A DNA stretch of 64,000 nucleotides from Oligella urethralis DSM 7531 (lineage in GTDB: Bacteria > Pseudomonadota > Gammaproteobacteria > Burkholderiales > Burkholderiaceae_B). The stretch lies in NCBI RefSeq assembly GCF_000372065.1, contig NZ_AQVB01000010.1:189-64188 (forward strand), given 5' to 3'. Positions 42,487 through 52,413 of this stretch are shown one piece after another. Below the pieces are notes generated by a model that saw nothing but the letters and a program-made list of their open reading frames with translations, did no database searches and had not been told where the DNA came from. Both the position numbers and the translations under genes were made by a program. How positions within the stretch are numbered: position 1 is the stretch's first letter; each line of letters starts with the position of its first letter.

Positions 42487-43797
42487 AAATAGCTGTAAAA
42501 ATGTTGCCGCCAGTAGTAATGCTCCCGCATACAACCAATATAAATGGCTAACAGACCAGTTGGCTTCCAACAAATGGCCGGCTACTACCGGCGAGGCCAT
42601 GCCGCCTAGGCGTGCAAAAGCAAGCACCATGCCGACGCCCGAGCTACGGGTAGCGGCTTCAAAGCTTTGCGGGGTGGTGGCATACAGTCCGGCAATGGAT
42701 CCATTAATTAAAAAACCAATGGCAATACCTAGAGCAATGGCGGCGGGCAGGGACCAGTTAGTGGCTGGAATGACGGTACACAACGCGAAGACGCCTAATA
42801 CCATTAATGATTGAGCCACGCGCTGTAAGTGCCAGCGACTGGCTAATAAGCCCAAAGCCAACGCACCTAGCATACCGCCCACATGCAGCAGGACGCCACC
42901 GGCTACGCCTTTGTCAGCAGAAAGACCGGCTTGTTCTAGTAGTTTAGGGGTCCAGCTGGTGACAAAATAAAAACTAAACATTAAGGTAAAAAAACTACCG
43001 CCCAGTAACCAAGTGCGTACTGCACCGGGGCTCCACAAAAGTCGCAGCGCTTGTAAAGCGTTGGGTTTCAGACTGGGGGTTGGGGTGGCCGACACAGGAA
43101 GTTGAGCTTGCCCCATGCGTTGCAGGAGGCGCTGGGCGCGTTGTTTGTCTTTAGGGTGGCGTCCTTGTAAGAGCTGATCGAGGGACTCGGGTAGGCCAAT
43201 GGCAATTAACAAGGCTGTGGTCCACGTTAAGATACCGCCCCAAACAAACACGTCCTGCCAAGCGCTGTGTTTTAACAGATAGGCCGCCAGCATACCGCCC
43301 AAGGTAGCGCCTAGGGCAAAACCCACCGATTGCAAACCAATCGCCAGAGCGCGCCACTTGGCGTTGGCGTATTCGCTAGTGAGCACGTTAGCGTTCACAA
43401 TGCTACAACCAATGCCTATGCCCGTCAGAAAGCGCAAAGCGCCCAGTGTCCATGGATCTTGTACCCATTCAGTCACCACCATAAACGCCCCTGCTGCGAC
43501 CAAACTGGCTAAGACCATGGGACGACGGCCCCAGCGGTCTGAGAGTGGGGCTAAAAACACAGATCCCACCGTCATGCCAATAATGCCTGCCGAGAGCAAC
43601 CAACCCAGCACGACGTTATTTAGCCCCCAGTCTTTGGAAACCGCTGAAGCGGTGAACGCCATCACAAGGACATCAATGCCATCGATGGCATTAATTAAAA
43701 AACATAAAGCAATGGCACGCCACTGCAAGGTGCTCATGGAGGCAGCGTCTAAATGTTGACGTAAGGTGAGAGGGGCAGGAGTGGTTGAAGAGTTCAT
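42460..43797 (-). CDS. MFS transporter, aromatic acid:H+ symporter family
   Basis: The 445-residue, 12-segment inner-membrane protein has the AAHS-type first-helix motif INAIDGIDVLVMAF and the MFS loop motif PLSDRWGRRPMVL, with RFLTGIGIGCSIVNANVLTSEY after it. Relatives (PcaK, BenK, MhpT) import benzoates or related acids. The last codons overlap the transposase relic, so the original C-terminus may have been replaced or trimmed, but the length is normal. It is followed upstream (43902) by a MetE-like gene on the same strand with a terminator between. Confidence 0.88.
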   Translation of the reverse strand: MNSSTTPAPLTLRQHLDAASMSTLQWRAIALCFLINAIDGIDVLVMAFTASAVSKDWGLNNVVLGWLLSAGIIGMTVGSVFLAPLSDRWGRRPMVLASLVAAGAFMVVTEWVQDPWTLGALRFLTGIGIGCSIVNANVLTSEYANAKWRALAIGLQSVGFALGATLGGMLAAYLLKHSAWQDVFVWGGILTWTTALLIAIGLPESLDQLLQGRHPKDKQRAQRLLQRMGQAQLPVSATPTPSLKPNALQALRLLWSPGAVRTWLLGGSFFTLMFSFYFVTSWTPKLLEQAGLSADKGVAGGVLLHVGGMLGALALGLLASRWHLQRVAQSLMVLGVFALCTVIPATNWSLPAAIALGIAIGFLINGSIAGLYATTPQSFEAATRSSGVGMVLAFARLGGMASPVVAGHLLEANWSVSHLYWLYAGALLLAATFLQLFLKTQPRHA

Positions 43798-43848
43798 AGC
43801 AACGTACGGCTCAGTTCACGAAATAGGGATTTGCTGTGAAAAAGGGAA

Positions 43849-43870
43849 AAAGAGCTCCGAAGAGCTCTTT
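43849..43870 (-). terminator. Terminator of the MetE-like gene, with a UUCG loop
   Basis: On the minus strand AAAGAGCTC-TTCG-GAGCTCTTT forms a 9 bp perfect stem with a stable TTCG loop, followed by TTCCCTTTTT. It lies 32 bp after the stop at 43902. Confidence 0.88.
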
Positions 43871-43901
43871 GCTGTAGCGAATAGCGCTAAACCGCTGGGG
43901 T

Positions 43902-45026
43902 TTAGTTGTTGGGTGTGCCCCAAACTTCGTTAGCGACTTCTACTACAAAGCGCAGCTTGGCGTCTTGCTCGGCTTCAGTGATGTTGTTGCCTTCTTCGGT
44001 GGAAGAGAAACCACACTGAGGGCTGAGACAAAGTTGGTCCAGGGCGACATATTGTGAGGCTTCTTGAATACGGGCTTTAATTAATTCTTTGTCTTCAAGC
44101 TCGCCGGTTTTAGTGGTGACTAAGCCCAATACCACCTGCTGCTTACCCGGTTTTACAAAACGCAAAGGACGGAAATCGCCAGAGCGATCGTTGTCGTACT
44201 CTAAGAAGAAGGCATCCACATTGACGGTGCCAAAGAGCAGTTCGGCGACGGGTTCATAACCACCCGAAGAAATCCATGTAGAGCGGAAGTTGCCGCGACA
44301 TACATGTAGACTGATAACGAGGTCATCGGGTTTGCCTTCGAGGATGCGGTTTAAAACATCGGCGTAGATTTTAGCGAGTTGGTTGGGGTCGTCGCCGCGA
44401 TCGCGCACAATTTGTTTTTGTTCTTCGGAGCAGAGATACGCCCAAACGGTGTCATCTAACTGTAGATAGCGGCAGCCTGCTTGATAGAACGCAGTGAGCG
44501 CATCACGGTAGGTTTGCACTAAATCGTCGAAAAACTCGTTTAAATCGGGGTAAACGTCTGGACTGACTACATTACGGCCGCCACGAAAATGCAAAACGCT
44601 TGGGCTGGGGATAGTCATTTTAGGGGTGGCGCCGGATTCGAGTGATTTTAAGAACTCGAAGTCTTTAAGCATGGGGTGATCACCAAACTTGACCTTGCCG
44701 ATGACACGAACGTTGTGTGATTTAGTTTGTATGCCAGAAAACTGAATGCCTTCGTCGGCGTCGTAGCGCTCAACGCCCTCAAGCCCATCAAAAAAGTCAA
44801 AGTGCCACCAGGTGCGACGGAACTCGCCATCGGTAACAACGTGTAGACCGCAATTACACTGGTTTTGTACGCTGTGACGGATGGCTTTATCTTCTTCTTC
44901 ACGTAACCCACTGGCGGATAATTCACCTTTTTCAAAGGCTTGACGCGCTTGTTTTAAAGCGGTTGGACGTAAATAGCTGCCCACTACATCTGCACGAAAA
45001 GGGGGCAAGGATCGGAATAAAGACAT
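43902..45026 (-). CDS. MetE-like (YxjG/YxjH-type) methyltransferase
   Basis: The 374-residue protein matches the C-terminal catalytic half of cobalamin-independent methionine synthase, as in B. subtilis YxjG/YxjH. It opens with FRADVVGSYLRP and has VTDGEFRRTWWHFDF. Zinc-site candidates are His and Cys in SLHVCRGN near 245, Glu in FFLEYDNDRSG, and Cys in LCLSPQCGFSS near 340. It may transfer a methyl group to homocysteine from a donor other than methyl-folate, or act on a thioether. A terminator follows; the start codon at 45026 has AGAGG about 8 bases upstream. Confidence 0.87.
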   Translation of the reverse strand: MSLFRSLPPFRADVVGSYLRPTALKQARQAFEKGELSASGLREEEDKAIRHSVQNQCNCGLHVVTDGEFRRTWWHFDFFDGLEGVERYDADEGIQFSGIQTKSHNVRVIGKVKFGDHPMLKDFEFLKSLESGATPKMTIPSPSVLHFRGGRNVVSPDVYPDLNEFFDDLVQTYRDALTAFYQAGCRYLQLDDTVWAYLCSEEQKQIVRDRGDDPNQLAKIYADVLNRILEGKPDDLVISLHVCRGNFRSTWISSGGYEPVAELLFGTVNVDAFFLEYDNDRSGDFRPLRFVKPGKQQVVLGLVTTKTGELEDKELIKARIQEASQYVALDQLCLSPQCGFSSTEEGNNITEAEQDAKLRFVVEVANEVWGTPNN

Positions 45027-45144
45027 GTAATACCTCTAAAAAGCGTCCTCATGCCTCAGCATGAGTGAAAAAATCAATAGCTAAATCATATTCGTTTTAA
45101 GCGATAAAAGAAAATGATAGTTTTTCAATTTAGCATGAGTTTTA

Positions 45145-45170
45145 TTCATGTTAATGGTTTTTAACATGAA
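45145..45170. promoter_or_regulatory. Inverted repeat, possible operator of the MetE-like gene
   Basis: TTCATGTTAA (45145-45154) and TTAACATGAA (45161-45170) form a perfect 10 bp inverted repeat with a 6 bp spacer, about 120 bp upstream of the start codon. Its T/A-rich form suits a repressor or activator dimer. MetR sites have a TGAA-N5-TTCA core, which this does not match, so the regulator is open. Confidence 0.45.
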
Positions 45171-45352
45171 TACGTTGCATTTTCTTTTAGAGATATTTTG
45201 TGATAGCTAAATGAATGTAGTCTGGGTAAAGCTGGCAAATAGTCGGAATGTGAGACAACGTTTCTGCGAGATGGTGTCTTAGAGCTCCTTTTGTTTTACC
45301 TATACTAAAGCATTTACGATCCAAATAGGGTTAAAAAGAGGGCCTTTTGAAG

Positions 45353-45400
45353 TGACTTCCAAAAGTTAGACCTAAAATAATCTAATCTTTTGGGGGGTCA
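45353..45400. mobile_element. Two facing IS-like terminal inverted repeats, interior lost
   Basis: TGACTTCCAAAAGTTAGACC (45353-45372) and the inverse of TGACCCCCCAAAAGATTA (45383-45400) are imperfect copies of one end sequence in opposite orientation, only about 10 bp apart. TG...CA ends with CCAAAAG(A)TTAGA resemble those of IS3-family elements. It looks like an element whose inner part was deleted. This is inference from pattern only. Confidence 0.45.
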
Positions 45401-45734
45401 TTTTTCCTGTATTCATCGTTTTAGTCAGGATAGCCGAGCCATTTTCTTTTAAATCAATGAATTGAACGCTATCTATAAAGTCGTTAAATCCATCAGTTAC
45501 GCCATCGCTCGTCTGGAAATCGAGATGTTTTTGGTGCGTGATTATCGTGAACCGCTGGTCGAGTCTGAGCGCAGTTCGGCTATGCACGTGAGCAAGCGGA
45601 AGAAGTCAAGAAATGGGAAGCTAGTTACTAAATACGTCGTGCTTAATTAGCTCTACTAAAAATAAAACATAGTCCATACTCATATAAAGAAGTATGGACC
45701 ATGTTTTGATGTGTGCTATGACTATGTGGGTTGT

Positions 45735-47501
45735 TTAATTCGCCGCCCAAAAGTCCTTGGCTGAATTAATGACCGGCTTTACAATCTCACGTCGAATCGC
45801 AAAATCGCCAAAGCATTCGTTATCCAAGCGGTGCTCAGACCAATCCTTGACCCAGCCATCGATGATTTCGATAATGTCATCGGTGCTGATGTTTTCCTTA
45901 TACAGTTTAGGAATCCGTGTGCCGATCAGATTGCCGCCCACATGCAAGTTATAGCGACCAGGCGCTTTGCCGACTAAGGCGATTTCAGCGAGCATGGCAC
46001 GACCACATCCGTTCGGACAGCCAGTGATCCGCGTGATGATGGTTTCATCGGCCACACCGTGCTTAGCCATAATACCGTCTAGCGTATCGATAAAGGATGG
46101 TAAGTAGCGCTCCGCTTCAGCCATGGCTAATGGGCAAGTCGGCAAGGAGACGCAAGCCATGGCTTGTTTGCGTAGAGGCGTTACGCTATCAAGCAGTAAG
46201 GCGTGTTCGCGAGCGATAGCTTCGATCGTTTCTTTCTGTGCTGCTGAGACATTGGCGACAATGATATTCTGGTTGGCCGTTAAGCGAAAATCGCCAGTAT
46301 GAATTTCGGCGATTTTACGCACGCCGGTTTTAAGCGGGCGATCTGGATAGTCTATTAAACGCCCATTTTCAATAAAGAGCGTAAGGTGCCATTTTTTATC
46401 AAGCCCTTCTACCCAACCGATACGATCCCCACGACTTGTAAACTCGTATGGTCGCAGCTCACCAAAGGTAATACCGGCACGTTTTTCTACCTCAGCGATA
46501 AAGCGCTCAAGACCAACTCGCTGGATTGTATAGCGGGTTTTAGCGTTTTTGCGGTCGCTACGATTACCCCAGTCGCGTTGTGTGGTGACAACCGACTCGG
46601 CGACTTTAAGCACATCATCCAGTTTTACAAAACCGACCTCATACGCAAGTTCAGGGAAGGTGTTGGTATTACCGTGTTCAAAAGATAAACCGCCACCAAC
46701 CAAGAGGTTAAAACCAATCAGTTTGCCATTGTCCCCAATGGCCACAAAGCTCATATCATTGGCATGGATGTCCACGTCGTTGTGCGGTGGGATAACCACG
46801 GCGGTTTTGAATTTGCGCGGCAAATAGCTTTTTCCTAAGATCGGCTCATTAGGATCCTTGGCCTCACGGGTTGTGGGTTTTGAGTGCTCAGTGCTAAAGA
46901 GCTTTTCACCATCTAACCAAATATCCGCATAGGCATTGGTTTTGGGTAATAAATGTTCCGAAATCTTTTTAGCCCATTCATGGGCCTCTTGGTGTAACTC
47001 ACTTTCGACTGGATTCGAGGTGCAAAGCACATTACGATTAACATCGCCGGCCGTAGCTAGCGAATCTAATCCTAATTGGTGGAGCCATTGGTGCATTGGC
47101 TTAATATCGTCTTTCAAGACGCCGTGGAATTGAAAGGTTTGACGATTGGTAATGCGAATACTGCCGTAGTCCGTATGCTGAGTGGCAAATTCATCGATCC
47201 CTAGCCATTGCTTGGGTGTGATGATACCGCCTGGCAAGCGGCATCTTAGCATGACGTTTTTTTTGGGTTCTAGTTTTTTCTCTAGTCGAGCGGCACGGAT
47301 GTCGCGATCGTCCTGTTCGTACATGCCATGGAAGCGAATTAATTGAAAGTTATCGCCTCTAAAACCACCCGTTAAGCCATCCTGCAGGTCATCGGCAATG
47401 CCACCCCTGAGATAGTCACTTTGCTCCTTTAAGCGTTCGTTATCTGAGAGAGGGCCATCAACGACTAGGCGATCGTCCTCTGTAAACTTGTGTTGACTCA
47501 T
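45735..47501 (-). CDS. cysI: Sulfite reductase hemoprotein (NADPH type), beta subunit
   Basis: CysI reduces sulfite to sulfide with a siroheme-Fe4S4 centre. The 588 residues carry [36 protein letters not shown], and the cluster cysteines in [16 protein letters not shown] (near 457) and [12 protein letters not shown] (near 499). It is the last gene of a minus-strand operon cysH-cysD-cysN-cysJ-cysI and lies 30 bp after cysJ. Its cofactor siroheme is made by the divergent cysG. Confidence 0.96.
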   Translation of the reverse strand: MSQHKFTEDDRLVVDGPLSDNERLKEQSDYLRGGIADDLQDGLTGGFRGDNFQLIRFHGMYEQDDRDIRAARLEKKLEPKKNVMLRCRLPGGIITPKQWLGIDEFATQHTDYGSIRITNRQTFQFHGVLKDDIKPMHQWLHQLGLDSLATAGDVNRNVLCTSNPVESELHQEAHEWAKKISEHLLPKTNAYADIWLDGEKLFSTEHSKPTTREAKDPNEPILGKSYLPRKFKTAVVIPPHNDVDIHANDMSFVAIGDNGKLIGFNLLVGGGLSFEHGNTNTFPELAYEVGFVKLDDVLKVAESVVTTQRDWGNRSDRKNAKTRYTIQRVGLERFIAEVEKRAGITFGELRPYEFTSRGDRIGWVEGLDKKWHLTLFIENGRLIDYPDRPLKTGVRKIAEIHTGDFRLTANQNIIVANVSAAQKETIEAIAREHALLLDSVTPLRKQAMACVSLPTCPLAMAEAERYLPSFIDTLDGIMAKHGVADETIITRITGCPNGCGRAMLAEIALVGKAPGRYNLHVGGNLIGTRIPKLYKENISTDDIIEIIDGWVKDWSEHRLDNECFGDFAIRREIVKPVINSAKDFWAAN

Positions 47502-47531
47502 GGTTAATATCCTAAATGCTTTGTTGTTGAA

Positions 47532-49409
47532 TTAATAAACATCGCGTTGGTAGCGTTTTTCTTCGCGGAGTTCATTTAAATAGTCCTCTGCATCGTCTAG
47601 GGATAGTTTTCCTTCCTGGCTGATAATGTCGATTAAGGTGTTTTCTACGTCCTTAGCCATGCGGTTAGCGTCACCACAGAGGTAAATATGCGCACCTTGT
47701 TGTAGCCAGTCCCAAACATCTCGACTACGCTGAGCGAGTTTGTGTTGAACATATTCTTTTTTGTCGCCTTGGCGCGACCAAGCAAAATCGTATTTGTGCA
47801 AAAAGCCGGCTTGGTTTAACTGAATCCATTCGTTTTGATATAAGAAGTCTTCCGTAAAGCGTTGATTGCCGAAAATTAACCAGTTTTGGCCAGCATCGCC
47901 TTTGGCGTGACGCTCCTGTAAAAAGGCTCTAAAAGGGGCGATGCCGGTGCCTGCGCCAATCATAATGATGGGGGTTTCACCCTCTTCAGGGAGGCGGAAG
48001 TTGCGGTTAGGTTCAATATAAACGTTGACCTCATCACCTTCTTCGAGTTGATCAGCCAAAAAGCCACTAGCTGCACCTTGATAAGCCGTATCATCCTTGT
48101 TGAAGCGTACAGTTTTGACAGTGATGTGCACTTCATTACCTACTTCCTCCTGTGAACTGGCAATGGAGTAGAGTCTTGGCGTTAACGGTCTGAATAAGTC
48201 GTGCAATTGCTGTGCCTTCAGTGTGATGGGGTGCTCAGCCATAATAAATACCGGCGGACGGGCCTGAATAAATTCGCTCAGCGTGGTCGAGTCTGCCACG
48301 ATAGCAGACAAGGCCTGATTGTCCGTGCTGGCTAGGTATTCGGCGTAAGCGCGCACGAATTGTGGTGTGGTTTCCGTGATATCAAGGTGATTGATAAGCG
48401 CATCTTTGATCGTTGTTTCGGTACCGTCGGCTAGGTGGATGAGCTCATCTGCATTGATTGAGGATAAGTCTAAGAGCTCATCGACTAGGCGTTCGGCGTT
48501 TGAGAAATAGATGCCTAAGGCGTCCCCTGCTTGGTAGTTGATACCGGAATCGCCAAGGTCAATTTCATAATGAATGACTTCATTCGCCTGCTCCGTCGTG
48601 ATGCGCTGCTTAGTCAATAGCTCGGCCCGGTAGGGATTGCTTTTGCCATAGTGTTGGCCTTGTTCTACGGGCGTGCTAGTGGTAACGGTATGCTCGGTAG
48701 TGCCATTGCTCGGGGTATCGATCAGCAAGGTTTTTAGCTGCTTTTCAATTGCGTTGCGCCATTCGTTAGCCTGAGCGCTAAAGTCCAGATCACAGTCCAC
48801 ACGTTCAACTAAGCGCTTCGCCCCTAGCTTTTCAAATTGCTTATCAAAGTCTTTGGCCGCTTGATTATATTTAGGGTAACTTGAGTCGCCAAGACCTAAT
48901 ACAGCAAAGCTGACACCGCTCAAATCCGGTGCTTTTTTGTGGAACATAAATTTGTACAACGGTACCGCTTCTTCCGGTGCCTCACCTTCACCTTGAGTTG
49001 AGGTAACTAACAGCACAATGTCTTCGCTGACTAAGCTACGGCTGCGATAATCGTTGGCCGACACAAAACGAATGTCGGCATGAAGGCCTTGTAATTGTTC
49101 AAATAAAAGCTTGGCAACGCTTTGGGCATTGCCGGTTTGAGAACACGATAAAATCAAAATCCGTCGTTCTTCTGCAGGCGCGACAGCGTCGATGGCTACA
49201 TTAGGCGCTAGGGTCACAGGAGGGCTGATACCATTGACGCCGTTTAAATTATCGACCTTATTTAAGCTCGTGTTTTGTTGACTGAGAGCCCAGCTGTAGC
49301 CAGAGACCCAAGCTAACTGAGTCGGATCCAGGGTCGTAAGTTGTTGGATAATGTATGTCAGCGGAGGGTTATTGCTCCCTATGACTGATTGTGGTGCTTG
49401 ATCAAGCAT
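47532..49409 (-). CDS. cysJ: Sulfite reductase flavoprotein, alpha subunit
   Basis: CysJ passes electrons from NADPH through FAD and FMN to CysI. The 625 residues have the N-terminal helix LDPTQLAWVSGYSWALSQQ, the flavodoxin domain (ILSCSQTGNAQSVAKLLFEQ, about 80-220), the FAD-binding motif TPRLYSIASSQEEV, and the NADPH site IGAGTGIAPFRAFLQERH. It ends in RYQRDVY, the typical C-terminus of this family. Length and order are normal. It starts 13 bp after cysN. Confidence 0.96.
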   Translation of the reverse strand: MLDQAPQSVIGSNNPPLTYIIQQLTTLDPTQLAWVSGYSWALSQQNTSLNKVDNLNGVNGISPPVTLAPNVAIDAVAPAEERRILILSCSQTGNAQSVAKLLFEQLQGLHADIRFVSANDYRSRSLVSEDIVLLVTSTQGEGEAPEEAVPLYKFMFHKKAPDLSGVSFAVLGLGDSSYPKYNQAAKDFDKQFEKLGAKRLVERVDCDLDFSAQANEWRNAIEKQLKTLLIDTPSNGTTEHTVTTSTPVEQGQHYGKSNPYRAELLTKQRITTEQANEVIHYEIDLGDSGINYQAGDALGIYFSNAERLVDELLDLSSINADELIHLADGTETTIKDALINHLDITETTPQFVRAYAEYLASTDNQALSAIVADSTTLSEFIQARPPVFIMAEHPITLKAQQLHDLFRPLTPRLYSIASSQEEVGNEVHITVKTVRFNKDDTAYQGAASGFLADQLEEGDEVNVYIEPNRNFRLPEEGETPIIMIGAGTGIAPFRAFLQERHAKGDAGQNWLIFGNQRFTEDFLYQNEWIQLNQAGFLHKYDFAWSRQGDKKEYVQHKLAQRSRDVWDWLQQGAHIYLCGDANRMAKDVENTLIDIISQEGKLSLDDAEDYLNELREEKRYQRDVY

Positions 49410-49422
49410 GTTATTCTTGCTC

Positions 49423-50721
49423 CTATTGGTCTAACAGCTGGTTAATCATGCCAGCAGCAACCGTGTTATTCGTTGCCTCATCAATTAAAATAAAGGCGCC
49501 ACTCAGTTGATTATCGGCATAGGGGGTAGCGGTAATGGCTTGTTGTAACGATAGTTGAACTTGGCCGATATCATTTATCGCGAGCTGGTCGATGTTTTCT
49601 TCGCGAGCTAAGTTATTGACATCCCATCGATAATCCAAGTGCTTAATTTTGGCGTAAACGGACTGGTGACCATGTTTTAACCAATAGCGGCGAGCCGGAT
49701 TCAGTGGTTTATCGTCCATCCAGGCAAGATGCGCGCGAATAGAACGACTGGCTTGAATTGGATGGTCAGCGGCGACTAGGGTATTGCCGCGAGAGATATC
49801 AATATCATCTTCTAAGGTGATGGTTAAAACCTGAGAACTGTGGGCTTCATCTTGGGATCCGTTAGGACCAAAAATTTCTTTGATGCGACTGCGTTGACCT
49901 TGAGGTTCCACGCGTACTTCTTGACCGATGCGTAAGGTGCCGACGTTTAAACGGCCCTGATAACCTCGGAAATCATCGAGGGCACTACCGTCTTGTCGCA
50001 GCACGCGTTGCACCGGAAATAGACTGTGTTGAATGCTGTCGTCTTGGGCTTGCTTTTTACTCGGTAGGCTTTCTAATAAAGGTAATAGGGCAAGTCCACC
50101 ATACCACGGCGTTTGAGCGCTGCTTGTGACGATGTTTTCACCGTGCAACGCTGAGATGGGGATGAAGTGTAAGCTGGCGGTTAAGTTAATTTGTGCGGCT
50201 AGTTTTTTATAGGCATCAACGATTTGATGAAAAGCCGTCTCCTCGTAATTTAGTAAATCTAACTTATTAATGGCCACGATAATCGTTGGTGTCGCGAGCA
50301 GCTTTAACAGCGCACTATGTCTTTTGCTTTGTCTTTGCAGCTCGATATTTGCCTGGTTTAGGTTTAAACGACTTGCATCAATTAAGAGAATGGCAACATC
50401 GGCTGTTGAAGCACCGGTGACCATATTGCGGGTGTATTGCTCATGCCCCGGGGTATCTGCCAAAATAAACTTTCGTTTAGGTGTGGCAAAGTAGCGATAG
50501 GCTACATCAATCGTGATGCCTTGTTCCCGCTCGGCCGCTAGACCGTCAGTTAATTGAGCAAAATCCAAGCTGTTATTGGTGGCATCATGACTTTTTTCCA
50601 GATGCGCTATTTGATCGCTCATCAGGCTATGGCTATCGTATAAAAGACGGCCGATCAAGGTGGATTTACCGTCATCCACGCTGCCGGCGGTAATAATGCG
50701 TAAAAGAGAATTGTTTGACAT
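49423..50721 (-). CDS. cysN: Sulfate adenylyltransferase subunit 1 (GTPase)
   Basis: CysN is the GTPase that drives APS formation by CysD. The 432 residues start with the P-loop ITAGSVDDGKSTLIGRLL, then DTPGHEQYTRNMVTGAS and VAINKLDLLNYE. The C-terminal part holds the EF-Tu-like beta domains. There is no APS-kinase (CysC) fusion, in accord with the APS-type CysH of this operon. It starts 15 bp after cysD. Confidence 0.96.
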   Translation of the reverse strand: MSNNSLLRIITAGSVDDGKSTLIGRLLYDSHSLMSDQIAHLEKSHDATNNSLDFAQLTDGLAAEREQGITIDVAYRYFATPKRKFILADTPGHEQYTRNMVTGASTADVAILLIDASRLNLNQANIELQRQSKRHSALLKLLATPTIIVAINKLDLLNYEETAFHQIVDAYKKLAAQINLTASLHFIPISALHGENIVTSSAQTPWYGGLALLPLLESLPSKKQAQDDSIQHSLFPVQRVLRQDGSALDDFRGYQGRLNVGTLRIGQEVRVEPQGQRSRIKEIFGPNGSQDEAHSSQVLTITLEDDIDISRGNTLVAADHPIQASRSIRAHLAWMDDKPLNPARRYWLKHGHQSVYAKIKHLDYRWDVNNLAREENIDQLAINDIGQVQLSLQQAITATPYADNQLSGAFILIDEATNNTVAAGMINQLLDQ

Positions 50722-50736
50722 ACCTGACCTTCCAAT

Positions 50737-51651
50737 TTAAAAATAACCCGCGCGCTTTCTTTCTTCCATGGCCACCTCAGAAACTTGGTCGTCCAAGCGG
50801 GTGGCACGGCGTTCTGAAATGGTGCTACTCGCCGTTTCAGCAATGATTTCTGCGGCGCTAAGTGCATGACTGGCTACTGGGCAGGTGCATGAAATATCAC
50901 CTACTGTTCTAAAGCGTACAGAGCGAAGCTCACTGGTTTCATTCTCACGTTTTGGCGTGAGTGGAGTAACTGGTACGAGCAGACCGTTACGGTTGACGAC
51001 TTCACGTTGATGAGCGTAATAAATCGGTGGTAAGGCAAGTTGTTCACGCTTAATGTATTGCCAAACATCCAGTTCAGTCCAGTTAGAGATGGGAAAAATT
51101 CGCATGCTTTCATCTGGGTTTAGGCGCATGTTGTATATGTCCCAAAGTTCGGGTCGTTGCGCTTTGGGATCCCATTGACCAAACGCATCTCTAAAGGAGA
51201 AGATACGTTCTTTAGCACGAGCCTTTTCTTCATCACGTCGAGCGCCACCCATCAGGGCATCAAAACCGTGAGTTTCAATGGCTTCAAGTAAGGTAATGGC
51301 CTGCGCTGCATTGCGAGAGTCGGTCTCATGACGTAACACCACGGTCCCTTTTTTGATCGAGTCTTCCACATGCGCAACCACTAAATCGGCGCGTAGTTCG
51401 GCCACGGTTTGGTCGCGAAATGCAATCACTTCGGGGTAGTTATGACCCGTGTCGACGTGCAGTAATTTAAAAGGTAAACGCAAGGGACGACCAGGGATCT
51501 GAAAGGCTTTGACGGCTAAGGCAAGAAGCACGACAGAGTCTTTACCCCCGGAAAATAACAAGGCCGGATGGTTGGCCTCAGCGATGACTTCGCGAATGAT
51601 ATAAATCGATTCCGCTTCTAAGTCATTTAAATGTTGATTATCAATAAACAT
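50737..51651 (-). CDS. cysD: Sulfate adenylyltransferase subunit 2
   Basis: CysD makes adenosine 5'-phosphosulfate from sulfate and ATP. The 304 residues have the PP-loop LLFSGGKDSVVLLALAVKAF near residue 33, LLHVDTGHNYPEVIAFRD, ALMGGARRDEEKARAKERIF and the C-terminal RAGYF. These are all marks of the family. It starts 27 bp after cysH. Confidence 0.97.
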   Translation of the reverse strand: MFIDNQHLNDLEAESIYIIREVIAEANHPALLFSGGKDSVVLLALAVKAFQIPGRPLRLPFKLLHVDTGHNYPEVIAFRDQTVAELRADLVVAHVEDSIKKGTVVLRHETDSRNAAQAITLLEAIETHGFDALMGGARRDEEKARAKERIFSFRDAFGQWDPKAQRPELWDIYNMRLNPDESMRIFPISNWTELDVWQYIKREQLALPPIYYAHQREVVNRNGLLVPVTPLTPKRENETSELRSVRFRTVGDISCTCPVASHALSAAEIIAETASSTISERRATRLDDQVSEVAMEERKRAGYF

Positions 51652-51678
51652 GGTTGTTCATCCTACTGATGTGATTAA

Positions 51679-52413
51679 TTATTGTTGTTGGTGGAGACCG
51701 CATTCTTTGCTGTTTTGTTGTTCCCACCACCAACGACCGGCGCGAATGTCTTCATGTAGTCTGATGGGGCGGGTACACGGTTCACAGCCAATACTGGGGT
51801 AACCATTTTCGTAGAGTTTATTTAGTGGTAGCTTGTGGGCTTTGCTATAGCCCCAAACGGCGTCCTCACACCACGCATAAAGTGGATTGAATTTAGCAAT
51901 GCCTCGTTGTTCATCCCATTCTTCATAAGCGAGCTCACTGCGAGTCGTTGATTGAGCCCGACGCTGTCCGGTGATCCAGGCATCAGCACCTGTGAGTGCA
52001 CGTTGCAGGGGCTCGATTTTGCGGATGTGGCAGCAGAGTTTTCGCTGTTCAAGACTTTCGTAAATTGAATGGATGCCATGCTTACGATCAAAGTCACGAA
52101 GCGCCTCTTCTCTTGGCTCGTACTGTGTGATTTGTAGTGTTGGAAAGCGCGTATTGATGGCAGCCAGTAGTTCCAGCGTCTCTTTGTGTAATTTGCCAGT
52201 GTTTAAGGTAAACACCTTAATTGGCAGTTTAAGACGGGCAATCACTTCTGTGATCACCATATCCTCAATCGCTAAACTAGACGCAAAGCGAACGTCATGA
52301 TGGCTGGTGGCGATATGGCGCAAATTTTCTTGAAGCTCCTCTTGCAGCAGGGGCAATTGTTTAAAAATGGCTTCGCTCACCATGGGAACGTGCCATAGTT
52401 GCTGATTAAACAT
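51679..52413 (-). CDS. cysH: Adenylyl-sulfate (APS) reductase, Fe4S4 type
   Basis: The 244-residue enzyme reduces APS to sulfite. It has ASSLAIEDMVITEVIARL, FTLNTGKLHKETLELL and the two Cys pairs of the assimilatory APS reductases: Cys-Cys in RKLCCHIRKIEPL (near 130) and CxxC in SIGCEPCTRPI (near 210). The catalytic Cys is in SKECGLHQ at the end. The cysteine pairs show it uses APS rather than PAPS, so no CysC is needed and none is seen. It is the first gene of the operon. Confidence 0.94.
   Translation of the reverse strand: MFNQQLWHVPMVSEAIFKQLPLLQEELQENLRHIATSHHDVRFASSLAIEDMVITEVIARLKLPIKVFTLNTGKLHKETLELLAAINTRFPTLQITQYEPREEALRDFDRKHGIHSIYESLEQRKLCCHIRKIEPLQRALTGADAWITGQRRAQSTTRSELAYEEWDEQRGIAKFNPLYAWCEDAVWGYSKAHKLPLNKLYENGYPSIGCEPCTRPIRLHEDIRAGRWWWEQQNSKECGLHQQQ

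Larger units (their letters stand above)
45027..45734. other. 708 bp A+T-rich intergenic region with palindrome and IS-end relic
   Basis: The stretch holds a 10 bp inverted repeat near the MetE-like gene (45145-45170) and a pair of facing IS-like ends (45353-45400). The part 45402-45650 has short open frames on both strands (for example 45462-45650 plus) that I do not recognise; it looks like the remains of an older gene. No RNA gene is seen. Confidence 0.5.

Noticed and set aside
45372-45650. Short open frames on both strands downstream of the IS-like ends
   Set aside because: No recognisable domain, no ribosome-binding site, and one of them runs through the IS-like end. Probably debris.
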